64,000 nucleotides of DNA from NCBI RefSeq assembly GCF_022700675.1, contig NZ_CP062182.1:620001-684000 (forward strand), written 5' to 3'. The notes under the pieces are model-generated. The model was not told the DNA's origin and ran no database searches. It saw only the letters and a list, made by a program, of their open reading frames with translations. The stretch is from Acinetobacter sp. ASP199. Its GTDB lineage: Bacteria > Pseudomonadota > Gammaproteobacteria > Pseudomonadales > Moraxellaceae. The first letter of the stretch is position 1; each line of letters opens with the position of its first letter. The translations under genes and the position numbers were made by a program. Of the stretch, positions 1 to 8,860 are shown one piece after another.

Positions 1-206
1 AAAAATTTCAAGCGCTGTATTTTATATAATCTACATGCATAAGGGAAGAAAAATTAAGCAGATTACCTAAAAATAGCTGGCGAGATTTGTAACGCAGATT
101 TTCTCCAGAAGAGTAACCAACCAAAATACTGTACAGATAGATCATGGCAGGCACGCCTTATGGAAACAGGCTATACTATTGAAGGCCTTAGTGAATAGAG
201 AAAAAG
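1..206. other. Upstream region of pdxA, no gene seen
   Basis: No convincing coding frame reaches this stretch. A TATACT hexamer at 172-177 lies about 30 bases before the pdxA start and could be a -10 element, but I see no good -35 partner. Whatever gene precedes pdxA (surA in many gammaproteobacteria) ends outside the window. Confidence 0.4.
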
Positions 207-1175
207 ATGCTGCCTTTATATGTCACCAGTGGGGAACCTGCCGGAATTGGTCCAGATATCTGTTTAAGTTTGGCGGATCGTGTTGATGAGCGTCCAATTG
301 TGGTACTGGCAGATATGGAAATGCTTAAACAGCGTGCCGAGCAGTTAAATCTGGCAGTAGGGCTGATTGCATATACCGGGCAAACTTCCTCTTCAGAAAA
401 AGGTCTGCTCTATGTTGAGCATGTGCCTTTGGCAGAGCCGGTCATATTGGGTGAACTCAATAGGCAGAATGCAGCTTATGTGCTGGAACAATTACGTCGT
501 TCAGCTGATTATGCCATGACTGGAAAGAGTGTCGGCGTGGCAACAGCACCGGTGCAGAAATCGGTGATTAATGATGCTGGCATTCATTTTAGCGGTCATA
601 CTGAGTACTATCAGGAATTTGCTGGCGTGCCGTGTGTAGTGATGATGCTGGCGACTAAGACCTTACGTGTCGCTTTAGCAACCACCCATCTTCCGCTTCG
701 TGCAGTCGCAGATGCGATTACGTCTGAGCGCTTGCAACAGGTGATTGATATTCTGATTCATGACCTGAAATCAAAATTCAAGATCGAGCATCCGCATATT
801 CTGGTCTGTGGTCTGAATCCGCATGCCGGTGAGGGCGGTTATCTGGGAATGGAAGAGATTGAAGTGATCAATCCAGTGCTGGAAACTTACCGTGCTCAAG
901 GCATCAATATGAGCCTGAGTCTGCCTGCTGATACCTTATTTACTCCGGAAAATTTAAAAGATGCGGATGCTGTTCTGGCGATGTATCACGATCAGGGCTT
1001 ACCTGTGTTAAAATCTCAGGGTTTTGGTGAAGCCATCAATATTACTTTGGGCTTACCGTTTATTCGAACTTCTGTCGATCATGGCACAGCACTCTCCCTT
1101 GCAGGTACAGGCCTTGCGAAAAGCTCAAGCTTACATGTGGCTGTGGATTTGGCGCTGGATTTAGCGCGTCAGTGA
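207..1175 (+). CDS. pdxA: 4-hydroxythreonine-4-phosphate dehydrogenase PdxA
   Basis: Oxidises 4-phosphohydroxy-L-threonine in the DXP-dependent pathway to pyridoxal 5-phosphate; the product condenses with deoxyxylulose phosphate through PdxJ. The 322-residue protein has the family landmarks in order: GEPAGIGPD near the N-terminus, a GHTE motif (about residue 130), CGLNPHAGEGG (about 207) and MYHDQGLPV (about 260), which supply the divalent metal ligands and phosphate contacts. Length is normal. The ATG at 207 follows an A/G-rich stretch and gives a start matching the family. It leads the pdxA-rsmA-apaH group, with 30 bases to rsmA. Confidence 0.96.
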   Translation: MLPLYVTSGEPAGIGPDICLSLADRVDERPIVVLADMEMLKQRAEQLNLAVGLIAYTGQTSSSEKGLLYVEHVPLAEPVILGELNRQNAAYVLEQLRRSADYAMTGKSVGVATAPVQKSVINDAGIHFSGHTEYYQEFAGVPCVVMMLATKTLRVALATTHLPLRAVADAITSERLQQVIDILIHDLKSKFKIEHPHILVCGLNPHAGEGGYLGMEEIEVINPVLETYRAQGINMSLSLPADTLFTPENLKDADAVLAMYHDQGLPVLKSQGFGEAINITLGLPFIRTSVDHGTALSLAGTGLAKSSSLHVAVDLALDLARQ

Positions 1176-1205
1176 TCTCGTCTTTATTACACGTTGGAAA
1201 TGTCT

Positions 1206-2018
1206 ATGTATCAGATTAATGCCTTAAACCCGAAAGATGAAGGGCATCACACGCGTAAGCGTTTTGGTCAAAACTTCTTACATGACCAACGTGTCATTGC
1301 CAAAATTGTACGTTCAGTAAATCCACGTGCAGGCGAAAATATTGTTGAAATTGGTCCGGGTCTGGCAGCGTTGACTTCACCTTTAATTGGTGAATGTGAC
1401 GCTTTAACAGTGATCGAGCTTGACCGTGATTTGGCAGCGGGTCTACCGGGTCGTGTACCACATCCTGAACGTTTAACCATTGTTGAAACAGATGCACTGA
1501 AATACGACTTCACCAATTTATTTGAAGACGGCCGTCCGCTACGTGTAGTCGGAAACCTGCCTTATAATATTTCGACACCATTGCTGTTCCATCTCTTGGA
1601 ATTCGGTGACAAAGTTAAAGACATGCACTTCATGCTGCAAAAAGAAGTGGTGGATCGTATTACCGCTTCACCAAACACCAAAGAATATGGTCGTTTGTCC
1701 GTAATGATCCAGTATTACTGTAAACCGACTTTCCTGTTTGAAGTGCCGCCGGGCTCTTTCAATCCGCCACCAAAAGTGACGTCTGCGGTGTTCCGTTTAG
1801 AGCCGTATGACGTGAAGCCAATCGTGGCAAAAAATGAAAAAGCTTTGGCACGTCTGGTATCCCATGTATTTACCCAGCGTCGTAAAACACTTCGTAATAG
1901 CCTGAAAGGCATGCTGGTTGAGGATGGTTTTGAAAAGGCAGGTGTAGATCCAATGGCACGTCCAGAGACTCTGACACTTGCTCAATTTGTAGCTTTATCT
2001 GATCAAATGGTAGCTTAA
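1206..2018 (+). CDS. rsmA: 16S rRNA dimethyladenosine transferase RsmA (KsgA)
   Basis: Dimethylates two adjacent adenosines in the 3'-terminal helix of 16S rRNA (A1518/A1519 in E. coli), a late step of 30S maturation. Visible motifs: the RKRFGQNFLHD N-terminal signature, the SAM-binding EIGPGLAALT loop, and the catalytic NLPYNIS motif (NLPY). About 270 residues, normal for the family. The frame opens further up at a TTG (1194), and ATG codons lie at 1200 and 1206; I prefer 1206 because TTGGAA sits 6 bases before it and the protein then starts MYQIN. It is followed 5 bases later by apaH. Confidence 0.95.
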   Translation: MYQINALNPKDEGHHTRKRFGQNFLHDQRVIAKIVRSVNPRAGENIVEIGPGLAALTSPLIGECDALTVIELDRDLAAGLPGRVPHPERLTIVETDALKYDFTNLFEDGRPLRVVGNLPYNISTPLLFHLLEFGDKVKDMHFMLQKEVVDRITASPNTKEYGRLSVMIQYYCKPTFLFEVPPGSFNPPPKVTSAVFRLEPYDVKPIVAKNEKALARLVSHVFTQRRKTLRNSLKGMLVEDGFEKAGVDPMARPETLTLAQFVALSDQMVA

Positions 2019-2023
2019 AAAGA

Positions 2024-2869
2024 ATGACCCGCACTGTTCGATACAATTATGTGATTGGTGATGTGCAAGGCTGTTTTGAAGCCTTGAAGGCATTGCTGAA
2101 AGAAATCCGTTTTGATCCGGATCAGGACTTTATCTGGTTTGCAGGTGATCTGGTAGCTCGCGGTGAAAATTCGCTTGGTGCACTGCGTTTTATTAAAAAG
2201 TTGGTTGATAATGGTGTGGCTGCGACAGTACTGGGCAACCACGATTTAACATTGTTAGCCTGTGCGCGTGGAATTAAGCCAATTAAAGACAAGGACAATG
2301 TCCGTGATGTAATTGATGCCATCGACAGTGATGACCTGATTGACTGGTTGCGTAAACAGCCGATGTGCCTGTTTCCAAATGAACAGACGGTATTAACACA
2401 TTCTGGTATTCCGAAGCTCTGGGATGTCGTCAAGACTGCCGAATTAGCCAAAGAAGTGGAAGCAGTGATCGCACATGATGATTTTGAAGTCATGGATGCT
2501 TTCCTGAAAGACATGTTTGGCAAAGAACCCGCACTCTGGTCAGATCAGTTGCAGGGTCATGAGCGTATACGTTGTATTGTGAATTACCTGACCCGGATGC
2601 GTTTAACCGATGCGGAAGGACGTCTGGAATACAGTTTTAAAGATTCACTGAATGATCCAATGCCGGAAGGCTTCAGACCCTGGTTTGAGTTTGAGTCGAA
2701 AGCTGCCGAAACGCACCAGATTGTCTTTGGGCACTGGGCAGGATTACAGGGTAAGACGATCTCTGAACGTATTCAGAATGTGGATGGTGGCTGTGTCTGG
2801 GGCAATCAATTGCTGGCTTATCGATTAGAAGACCAGCAGATGTTCGCCGTCGATAATCCGGTCGTTTAA
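2024..2869 (+). CDS. apaH: Symmetrical bis(5'-nucleosyl)-tetraphosphatase ApaH
   Basis: Cleaves Ap4A into two ADP; also removes Np4 caps from RNA 5' ends in bacteria where this has been tested. The 281-residue protein shows the metallophosphoesterase signatures GDVQGC (residues 12-17), GDLVARG (about 42-48) and GNHD (about 72-75), then a distal GHW motif. Length fits the family. It is the last gene of the pdxA-rsmA-apaH run, separated by 5 bases from rsmA and followed by a hairpin terminator at 2884-2913. Confidence 0.96.
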   Translation: MTRTVRYNYVIGDVQGCFEALKALLKEIRFDPDQDFIWFAGDLVARGENSLGALRFIKKLVDNGVAATVLGNHDLTLLACARGIKPIKDKDNVRDVIDAIDSDDLIDWLRKQPMCLFPNEQTVLTHSGIPKLWDVVKTAELAKEVEAVIAHDDFEVMDAFLKDMFGKEPALWSDQLQGHERIRCIVNYLTRMRLTDAEGRLEYSFKDSLNDPMPEGFRPWFEFESKAAETHQIVFGHWAGLQGKTISERIQNVDGGCVWGNQLLAYRLEDQQMFAVDNPVV

Positions 2870-2883
2870 AATCTTCAAATATA

Positions 2884-2913
2884 AAAAAAGCCACGTTGAA
2901 ACATGGCTTTTTT
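2884..2913 (+). terminator. Terminator after apaH
   Basis: AAAAGCCA and TGGCTTTT arms around a short loop, flanked by A and T runs on either side. The symmetry means it can also end transcripts from the convergent DUF2147 gene at 2936. Confidence 0.85.
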
Positions 2914-2935
2914 ATTTCGCTGAATCAGGTGTAGA

Positions 2936-3385
2936 TTAGTCCTGACGAATCCAGGTCTGGCTACGGCCTAAAGCAGATACACCGACATAGCCACGTAGCG
3001 TCAGACGTTTACCGCTCGCATTTAAACGTACTTTGGCATCATAAATTTTGCCTGCAAGTGGATCAATCACACGACCTTTTTCATAGTTATTGGTACCTGC
3101 TACATGTTTCAAACCAGTGAGGACATCCATGCCCAGAATCGGCTGATTGGTATATGGTGCCGGGCAGTTATTGCAGGTTTTTTGTGGGGTATAACCAGGG
3201 CGAGGTGTTACTTTAACGATTTTACCCACATAGCTACCGTTATTTTCTTGACGAATTTCAATGATGGCTTTAGGGGAGCCAGTTTTATCATCAATTTGTT
3301 GCCAAGTGCCGGTCAAATCCTGTGCAAAAGCTGACACAGTCATACATGCACCCATTAGCATCATTGCGATTTTAGATTTTTTCAT
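2936..3385 (-). CDS. Secreted DUF2147 family protein
   Basis: A 149-residue exported protein of unknown function. The N-terminus is a signal peptide: lysines, a hydrophobic Met/Leu/Ala core and a likely cleavage after AFAQ (about residue 22). The mature part begins with GTWQ and continues with an EIRQ...YVGKIVKV core, a GRVIDPLAGK stretch and LRGYVGVSALGRSQTW, the typical DUF2147 pattern. A Cys pair (CNNC) in the middle could form a disulfide. The frame is open 5 codons further, but GGGGAT lies 8 bases before the ATG at 3385, so that start is chosen. Convergent with apaH. Confidence 0.85.
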   Translation of the reverse strand: MKKSKIAMMLMGACMTVSAFAQDLTGTWQQIDDKTGSPKAIIEIRQENNGSYVGKIVKVTPRPGYTPQKTCNNCPAPYTNQPILGMDVLTGLKHVAGTNNYEKGRVIDPLAGKIYDAKVRLNASGKRLTLRGYVGVSALGRSQTWIRQD

Positions 3386-3454
3386 ATTAATCATCCCCAT
3401 GTTGTTTATTACAGACGGTCACTAATTATTTTTCGTTCAGTCTGCACTAAGAAT

Positions 3455-3898
3455 TCAGTTGTGTTTAAGTCCCATGACCGAAATTTGAGTATGGTCATAT
3501 AAATTTAAGGGATTACCATCGACAGCAACCTGATTAATCAGGTCATGAATATATATATCGGATGCCGTTTGTAGCGTAGCATTTCCAGCATGATGTAATG
3601 CAGTGAATTTTAATTTGTTGAAGGCTTCTGGCTCCAGTATTTCAAATGCGTACTGAGTGGAGGGCAAATGATCAGCACCTCGTTCCATTGGCTTATTACC
3701 AAAAACTGGGTGAGATAAAGATCTGCTTAAATTTCTAGATAAGCTGCTTCCTTTATATTTCGCCGGTTTAATCAGGTTTATGGCGGAGTCTGAATTATCA
3801 TGCATCTGTTGCCAGATGGTTATCCAATCCTCTCCACAAGAAACTGGACCCGATGATAAATCAGTACCTGATATCCTGAAAACACTCATGGTTTTCAT
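3455..3898 (-). CDS. Unrecognised 147-residue protein
   Basis: I do not recognise this protein. It has no signal peptide or membrane segment. The N-terminal third contains a Cys and a run of Trp-rich sequence (EDWITIWQQ), the middle is basic and serine-rich, and the C-terminal half has HHAGNATLQTASDIYIHDLI. The ATG at 3898 follows AAGGA at a 6-base spacing, which supports translation. It stands alone beside more than 500 bases of AT-rich DNA, which suggests accessory DNA. It could be a secreted-effector-like or orphan gene; nothing in the sequence decides this. Confidence 0.6.
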   Translation of the reverse strand: MKTMSVFRISGTDLSSGPVSCGEDWITIWQQMHDNSDSAINLIKPAKYKGSSLSRNLSRSLSHPVFGNKPMERGADHLPSTQYAFEILEPEAFNKLKFTALHHAGNATLQTASDIYIHDLINQVAVDGNPLNLYDHTQISVMGLKHN

Positions 3899-4427
3899 TT
3901 AATTTCCTTATATTTCAAAATCAAATATCCATTTGATTTACTTCATTCTTGCTGTATATGAAGTTTTAATACATAAAGATGAAAAACATCTATATGTTTA
4001 TTATTCATACAACCTTATATAAAAAAATGCAAGTTGAATATAGGTGGAGATTCATATTTAAGTCTAAGAGATTATAGCAAGATTCTTGGAAGTGAAAATG
4101 TGATTGTTAATATATATTGAATAATATAGAAAACACTAAGAGGAAGATATTAAGAATAAGTGACTAAAGAGACAAACTATAGTTGAGTTGAAAATAAGGT
4201 AGATTAAGCAATATTAAAATGTTTAAAATATTATAAATCCATAAAACTATTAAGTTTAAATCTGTCATTTAGGCCAATTTAATTATTAGTATGAAACCTA
4301 AATAAATTGATGAAGTGACTGATTTGCCATTAAAAATCAGTTGTTTAAATTTTTATATCTATCTGTAGGAGAATAAGATGACTATATAAAATAGATATAG
4401 TCATCCAAAAATGACGATGTAGTCAGA
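3899..4427. other. AT-rich intergenic region with two inverted repeats
   Basis: No coding frame of useful length. Two perfect inverted repeats are visible: ACTGATTT/AAATCAGT at 4318-4341, followed by a T-rich run on the plus strand, and GATGACTATA/TATAGTCATC at 4377-4405, which lies just beyond the end of lrgB and may act as its terminator on the minus strand although its U-tract is poor. The stretch is visibly richer in A and T than its neighbours. Confidence 0.5.
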
Positions 4428-5102
4428 TTAAACATTCTGAAGATATAAAATAAAGGTCGGTAGCCAGAGGGCGGTAAAAACAGCATTCACTGCCATGCCG
4501 AATGCTGCGTATCGACCTGCAACACTACCACGCTGCCAGGCTTGCGCTGTGCCAATCGCGTGAGCTGCCAGACCCAGTGCAAGACCAGAAGCACGTTCGT
4601 CATTGATATGCCGTAGAATTAGTGGTGAAAATGCAGCACCAATCACACCAGACAGAATTACAATCAGAATCACCAGACTTATTGGAGCATCTAGTAAAGT
4701 CGCGATATTAATGGCAATCGGCGTGGTGACTGCACGCGTGGCAAAGGCCATAATGTCACCGGCTGCCATATGTAACAGATAAGCGAGTCCCATTGGCAGG
4801 GCAACTGCACTGATACTGGCAAAGATCAGAATTCCAATCACGCCTTTTAATGGCAGGTCATCATAGCGCATCGCTGCCAGAGGAATTGCCAAGGCCACCG
4901 TAACGTAGCCTAAAAGACGGTTAAACAGTGGATTGGTGTCTTCAGTATAATGTTCATAAGGAACACCGAGTACAAACAGAATAGCCAGCACAAAGAACAT
5001 GCCAAAGACAATCACAGGAATTTTAGGAATCACACGGTTACATGGTTTGGCCGCAAGATAGGCCACCAGCGTGATCAGGAAACCATAGAGTACAGACAAC
5101 AT
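4428..5102 (-). CDS. lrgB: LrgB/CidB family antiholin-like membrane protein
   Basis: A 224-residue integral membrane protein of the LrgB/CidB/YohK family. Together with LrgA-type partners it is linked to control of murein hydrolase activity, pyruvate or glycolate transport and programmed lysis in other bacteria; which applies here is unknown. Six or so hydrophobic segments are visible, plus the conserved family stretch KSVTTP-like RAVTTPIAI (about residue 125) and GLAAHAIGTAQAW near the C-terminus. AGGAG lies 7 bases before the ATG, overlapping the end of lrgA; the gap between the genes is 9 bases, so the two are co-transcribed. Confidence 0.9.
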   Translation of the reverse strand: MLSVLYGFLITLVAYLAAKPCNRVIPKIPVIVFGMFFVLAILFVLGVPYEHYTEDTNPLFNRLLGYVTVALAIPLAAMRYDDLPLKGVIGILIFASISAVALPMGLAYLLHMAAGDIMAFATRAVTTPIAINIATLLDAPISLVILIVILSGVIGAAFSPLILRHINDERASGLALGLAAHAIGTAQAWQRGSVAGRYAAFGMAVNAVFTALWLPTFILYLQNV

Positions 5103-5111
5103 AATGATCTC

Positions 5112-5483
5112 CTAAAGCCAGCGTTTGGCCATTTTTGCATAGACCCATAATGGAATGAGCGTACTAACAAACAAAATGAGTAAAAAGGCTGGAATTTTAT
5201 GCCCCATATGTACCAACATCATCAATGAGCCGGCACTGACAGGTAAAAATGCGAAGGCACTTTCTTTCATAATCTTGTTATTGGTATCCACCAGACGGGC
5301 AGGAATTTTGCTCCAGCGACGCCAGCTAAACAGCACGATGAGGAGGCTGATCAAACCAACCAGATTGCCTAACTCAGGGTGCTCTAGCTGGGTCATGATC
5401 CATACAGCTGCTTCCCGAAAAACAATAATCAAAAGCAGCGTGCCGATCCATGCTGGCCAATCTATGTGCTTAATCCAGTTCAT
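5112..5483 (-). CDS. lrgA: CidA/LrgA family holin-like protein
   Basis: A 123-residue protein with four predicted membrane helices, the size and topology of CidA/LrgA holin-like proteins. The family core is visible as GNLVGLISLLIVL, then a polar link and ESAFAFLPVSAGSLMML (about residues 74-90), matching the conserved F-x-P-x-x-x-G region. It precedes lrgB by 9 bases in the same operon. No LysR or LytTR regulator is adjacent. The Shine-Dalgarno sequence before this ATG is weak. Confidence 0.85.
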   Translation of the reverse strand: MNWIKHIDWPAWIGTLLLIIVFREAAVWIMTQLEHPELGNLVGLISLLIVLFSWRRWSKIPARLVDTNNKIMKESAFAFLPVSAGSLMMLVHMGHKIPAFLLILFVSTLIPLWVYAKMAKRWL

Positions 5484-5515
5484 TTTAGAGTCTATTTAAT
5501 TTGATTTATCGAGTT

Positions 5516-6856
5516 TTAGTCGATCTTACGCGGTATTTCAAATTCTTCAAGTGGCCGTTGAAACTGAACTGCTTGCTCACCCAAAATATCTTCTAGGGAT
5601 AGATGTGCCTGCCGGATGATCTGTGCCAATTTCTGTGGAGCAATACTGACCTGCAAATGCAGCTGACCTTGCTCGTCATAATGCTCGGACTGAATCACAT
5701 TCAGATCATAAAGCTGATTACGTAGTTTGCCATGTGCAGGCTGTAACTTAAGTTCAAACTTTTGCAGTTCTCCCATCAACGCTTCATGCACCGCCTTACG
5801 TAGCAGGTTAATCCCTTCTCCAGTATGAGCAGACACATAGACCCGTTCTGGCTGATTAGGTTTGTGATAGATAATCTTGGCTTCTTCACCGCTTTGGTCA
5901 ATTTTATTGTAGACACGAAGTACCGGTACATTTGCTCCAATTTCATGCAGCACACTTTCTACTGCATCAATCTGTTCCAGAATTTCTGAACTGCTGGAGT
6001 CAATCACATGCAGCAACAGGGTAGCTTCTAAAGTTTCTTCCAAAGTTGCTTTAAAAGATTCCACCAAGGAGTGAGACAAATTCCGTACGAATCCTACCGT
6101 ATCCGCCAGCACAACGGTGCCAATGCCTTCCCAGTCCAGACGGCGCAAGGTCGGATCCAGAGTGGCAAACAGCTGGTCAGCTGCATAGACATCACTATCT
6201 GCGAGAATATTAAATAGGGTAGATTTCCCGGCATTGGTATAACCCACCAGAGAAATAGTCGGTACCGCAGCTTTCTGACGGGCGACACGGCCTTGCATCC
6301 GGGTTTGACGGACTTTATCCAGTCGGGCTTTCAGTTGTCCCATCCGTACGCGCAGCAAACGGCGGTCAGTTTCCAGTAAAGTTTCACCAGGGCCACGTAG
6401 ACCAATACCCCCTTTCTGGCTATCCAGATTGCCACGACTGCGAATCAGGCGGGAAGAAAGATGCTGTAACTGGGCCAGTTCGACCTGTAATTTACCTTCG
6501 TAAGTGCGGGCGCGCAGCGCGAAAATATCCAGAATGAGTTCAGTACGGTCGACCACCCGGCATTTAACGACGCGCTCAAGGTTACGTGCCTGAGCAGGAG
6601 TCAGGGTATGATCAAAAATTACCAGATCAGCTTCAAGTGCTTCAACTTTTTCTGCAATTTCCTCAGCCTTGCCGGAGCCGATAAAATATTTAGGATCGGG
6701 TCTTAAACGCTGAGCATGCATATGCTCAAGAATTTCTGCACCTGCTGAACTGGCCAACAGGTGAAATTCTTCTGCATCCAGATCCTCCAGCATCTGCACG
6801 GTCACACTGACCAGAATAACACGATCTTTGGCACGATGCTGTTCAAAATATTCCAC
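5516..6856 (-). CDS. hflX: Ribosome-associated GTPase HflX
   Basis: A 446-residue GTPase that binds the 50S subunit and splits stalled 70S ribosomes, especially in stress. Order of domains: N-terminal nucleotide-binding-like domain with the FIGSGKAEEI and HTLTPAQARNLE motifs, a basic linker with GPGE-x-x-LETDRR (about 155-166), then the G domain with GYTNAGKST (205-213), DTVGF (252-256) and NKID, followed by a C-terminal domain. The start codon is GTG; no strong Shine-Dalgarno is seen before it. hfq, its neighbour in enterobacteria, is not here. Confidence 0.95.
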   Translation of the reverse strand: MEYFEQHRAKDRVILVSVTVQMLEDLDAEEFHLLASSAGAEILEHMHAQRLRPDPKYFIGSGKAEEIAEKVEALEADLVIFDHTLTPAQARNLERVVKCRVVDRTELILDIFALRARTYEGKLQVELAQLQHLSSRLIRSRGNLDSQKGGIGLRGPGETLLETDRRLLRVRMGQLKARLDKVRQTRMQGRVARQKAAVPTISLVGYTNAGKSTLFNILADSDVYAADQLFATLDPTLRRLDWEGIGTVVLADTVGFVRNLSHSLVESFKATLEETLEATLLLHVIDSSSSEILEQIDAVESVLHEIGANVPVLRVYNKIDQSGEEAKIIYHKPNQPERVYVSAHTGEGINLLRKAVHEALMGELQKFELKLQPAHGKLRNQLYDLNVIQSEHYDEQGQLHLQVSIAPQKLAQIIRQAHLSLEDILGEQAVQFQRPLEEFEIPRKID

Positions 6857-6947
6857 TCAGTCCACACTCTACTTAAAAAAATTTTTAATAGAATTCATTT
6901 TAGTGGAAAAAGACAGGGACAGATAGCATGGCTCTGTGAGTTTTGGG

Positions 6948-7079
6948 TTAGAGTGCAGCAACAAAAAGTTGAGTCAGACCGCCCCAAACAGCCGCATAGA
7001 ATGCGGTTGCCACGAAAATGTATTTTAGTGCTTGTGTGGGTTGAAGGGCTTTAGTCGTACCATTGGGATCTTGCTGCAT
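6948..7079 (-). CDS. Small single-helix membrane protein, 43 residues
   Basis: A short gene below usual length cut-offs. The ATG at 7079 follows GGAG with a 7-base gap, and the frame closes with TAA at 6948. The product starts with a polar, Pro/Gln-rich arm (MQQDPNGTTK) and continues into one strongly hydrophobic helix (YIFVATAFYAAVWGGL) that runs to the end. This looks like a real single-pass small membrane protein. It lies upstream of hflX on the same strand, 91 bases away. I do not know a family for it. Confidence 0.65.
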   Translation of the reverse strand: MQQDPNGTTKALQPTQALKYIFVATAFYAAVWGGLTQLFVAAL

Positions 7080-7267
7080 GATAAAACTCCATAATTTACA
7101 AATTCAATGGAAATATAATGATTCACCGTATAGTTGAATAAAAATTGCAGAATTTAATCCGTATGAACGGTTTTTATAATCAATGCATGTTCAGAATGAA
7201 CAGTATAGAATGGTAAAGATACGTGAAAATGATGACCTGAATCGACCTGGAAAATAGTGATCCTTGT

Positions 7268-8098
7268 ATGCACTCGACTGTAAATAATGAAACATCTGAA
7301 ATTCGTGGTTTAGCAAAATTCTTGCTGTATAGCAGAAAAATAGCTGCTTCTGTCGCAGCAGTAAGTGAAGGGTTCTATCTGGTTTACCGACACGGTTTAT
7401 ATAAGAATCCGAATAATCCACATAACACACGATATGTGCAGTATTTCTGCCGCCAGCTATGCAAGGTATTTAATATTGAAGTGCAGGTACATGGCACCAT
7501 TCCACGAGAACCCGCACTTTGGGTGAGTAATCATGTGTCCTGGCTGGATATTGCAGTACTTGGTTCGGGTGCACGGGTATTTTTCCTGGCTAAAGCCGAG
7601 ATTGAACAGTGGCCGCTGCTTGGTAAATTGGCAAAGGGCGGCGGAACTTTATTTATCAAGCGTGGGTCGGGAGATTCAGTCCGAATCCGCGAACAGATTA
7701 CCGAATTTTTAAAACAGGACATTCCAGTGCTGTTTTTCCCTGAAGCCACCACTTCAGATGGACGTGCAATCAAGAAGGTCCATGGCAGGATTCTAGGTGC
7801 AGCAATTGAAGCAAAGCGCCCGGTACAGATTTGCCTGATTTGTTATGTCAATCAGCAGGGTGAACTGGATACAGTCGCGCCGTTTATTGGTCAGGTCAGT
7901 TTCGCTGAGCATGTACGTAAAGTGTTAGAGATGCCAAATGTCACTGCACATTTAATGGCATTGCCTGAGGTTTCTACAGAAGGTCATACGGTGGATACGC
8001 TGACGCCGTTGGTGCAGGAAAAGATGAACGAAGGTCTGAAGTATTTACAGAATAAAGTCTTGAAAACACCCTTGGAAGTTGCTGCATCAGTTTCATAG
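7268..8098 (+). CDS. 1-acyl-sn-glycerol-3-phosphate acyltransferase-like protein (PlsC domain)
   Basis: A 276-residue lysophospholipid acyltransferase-type protein expected to transfer acyl groups to lysophosphatidic acid or a related acceptor at the inner membrane. The PlsC motifs are clear: NHVSWLD (His89 and Asp94 of the HX4D catalytic pair), GTLFIKRGSGDS (block II/III region) and FFPEATTSDG (about 158-167). The N-terminus has a basic, partly hydrophobic helix but no signal peptide. Related Acinetobacter genomes carry several such paralogues, so the exact substrate cannot be read from sequence. A terminator follows at 8135. Confidence 0.88.
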   Translation: MHSTVNNETSEIRGLAKFLLYSRKIAASVAAVSEGFYLVYRHGLYKNPNNPHNTRYVQYFCRQLCKVFNIEVQVHGTIPREPALWVSNHVSWLDIAVLGSGARVFFLAKAEIEQWPLLGKLAKGGGTLFIKRGSGDSVRIREQITEFLKQDIPVLFFPEATTSDGRAIKKVHGRILGAAIEAKRPVQICLICYVNQQGELDTVAPFIGQVSFAEHVRKVLEMPNVTAHLMALPEVSTEGHTVDTLTPLVQEKMNEGLKYLQNKVLKTPLEVAASVS

Positions 8099-8134
8099 CT
8101 AAAGCAAACAGCATCATTTTCCAAAAACTAAAAC

Positions 8135-8160
8135 GAGCGTTTAGTGGCGCTCATTTTTTT
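8135..8160 (+). terminator. Terminator after the acyltransferase gene
   Basis: GAGCG and CGCTC arms around an 8-base loop, followed by a run of seven T. Confidence 0.7.
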
Positions 8161-8187
8161 ATATGTAGCATTCAGTAGTTTATTGTT

Positions 8188-8745
8188 TTAACCGGTGTGA
8201 TCCAGACGTGAACCTAGGGTTTCGAGATGCATCGGGAAAACATTATTTTTACGGTCTTCAAAATAATGACGTAAGGTTCTTTCTACACTCGGGAATGCCA
8301 GTTCGGCCCAGGGAATATCAGCTTCGTCAAACAGGCGTGATTCAATGGTTTCTTCACCCGCGCCAAATTTGCCTTCCACCAGTTGAGTTTTAAACAGCAC
8401 ATAAATCTGACCGATACGTGGAATATTGTACATGCAATATAGCTGTTCGATTTCCACTTCAGCTTCGGCTTCTTCGCGGGTTTCACGTGCTGCACCTTGT
8501 TCCATGGTTTCAAACAGTTCCATATAGCCGGCAGGTAAGGTCCATAGACCATAACGTGGTTCAATCGCGCGTCGGCAGAGCAGCACTTTATCTTCCCACA
8601 CCACCAGTGACCCGCAAATAATCTTTGGATTAATATAATGAATAAAACCACAGGAGCTGCAGACATGACGAAGTTTTTGATCCCCTAAAGGTATTTTTTC
8701 AGTTGTCTTATGTCCACAGGCCGTACAGAAGTTCATATTCATCAT
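8188..8745 (-). CDS. Nudix hydrolase with N-terminal zinc ribbon
   Basis: Predicted hydrolase of a nucleoside diphosphate derivative. An N-terminal zinc ribbon is formed by CTAC and CSSC pairs (within the first 35 residues), as in NudC-like and related ADP-ribose/NADH pyrophosphatases. The Nudix box follows as GYMELFETMEQGAARETREE, keeping the catalytic RE-x-x-EE glutamates, although the usual Gly after them is Glu. The frame extends to a TTG at 8754; the ATG codons at 8745, 8742 and 8736 are better starts, but no clear ribosome binding site decides between them. Convergent with the acyltransferase gene. Confidence 0.85.
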   Translation of the reverse strand: MMNMNFCTACGHKTTEKIPLGDQKLRHVCSSCGFIHYINPKIICGSLVVWEDKVLLCRRAIEPRYGLWTLPAGYMELFETMEQGAARETREEAEAEVEIEQLYCMYNIPRIGQIYVLFKTQLVEGKFGAGEETIESRLFDEADIPWAELAFPSVERTLRHYFEDRKNNVFPMHLETLGSRLDHTG

Positions 8746-8860
8746 CAATGACAAAAAGTAGACTCAGGATAACTGAAAAATTGAAATTTGGCATCAATTC
8801 TATCCCCAGGAATCAAAAATCAGCTATGATGAAATCATAATGAGAATGAGGAAAGCGTGG

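Noticed and set aside
1268..1516. Minus-strand frames inside rsmA
   Set aside because: Shadows of the rsmA coding sequence.
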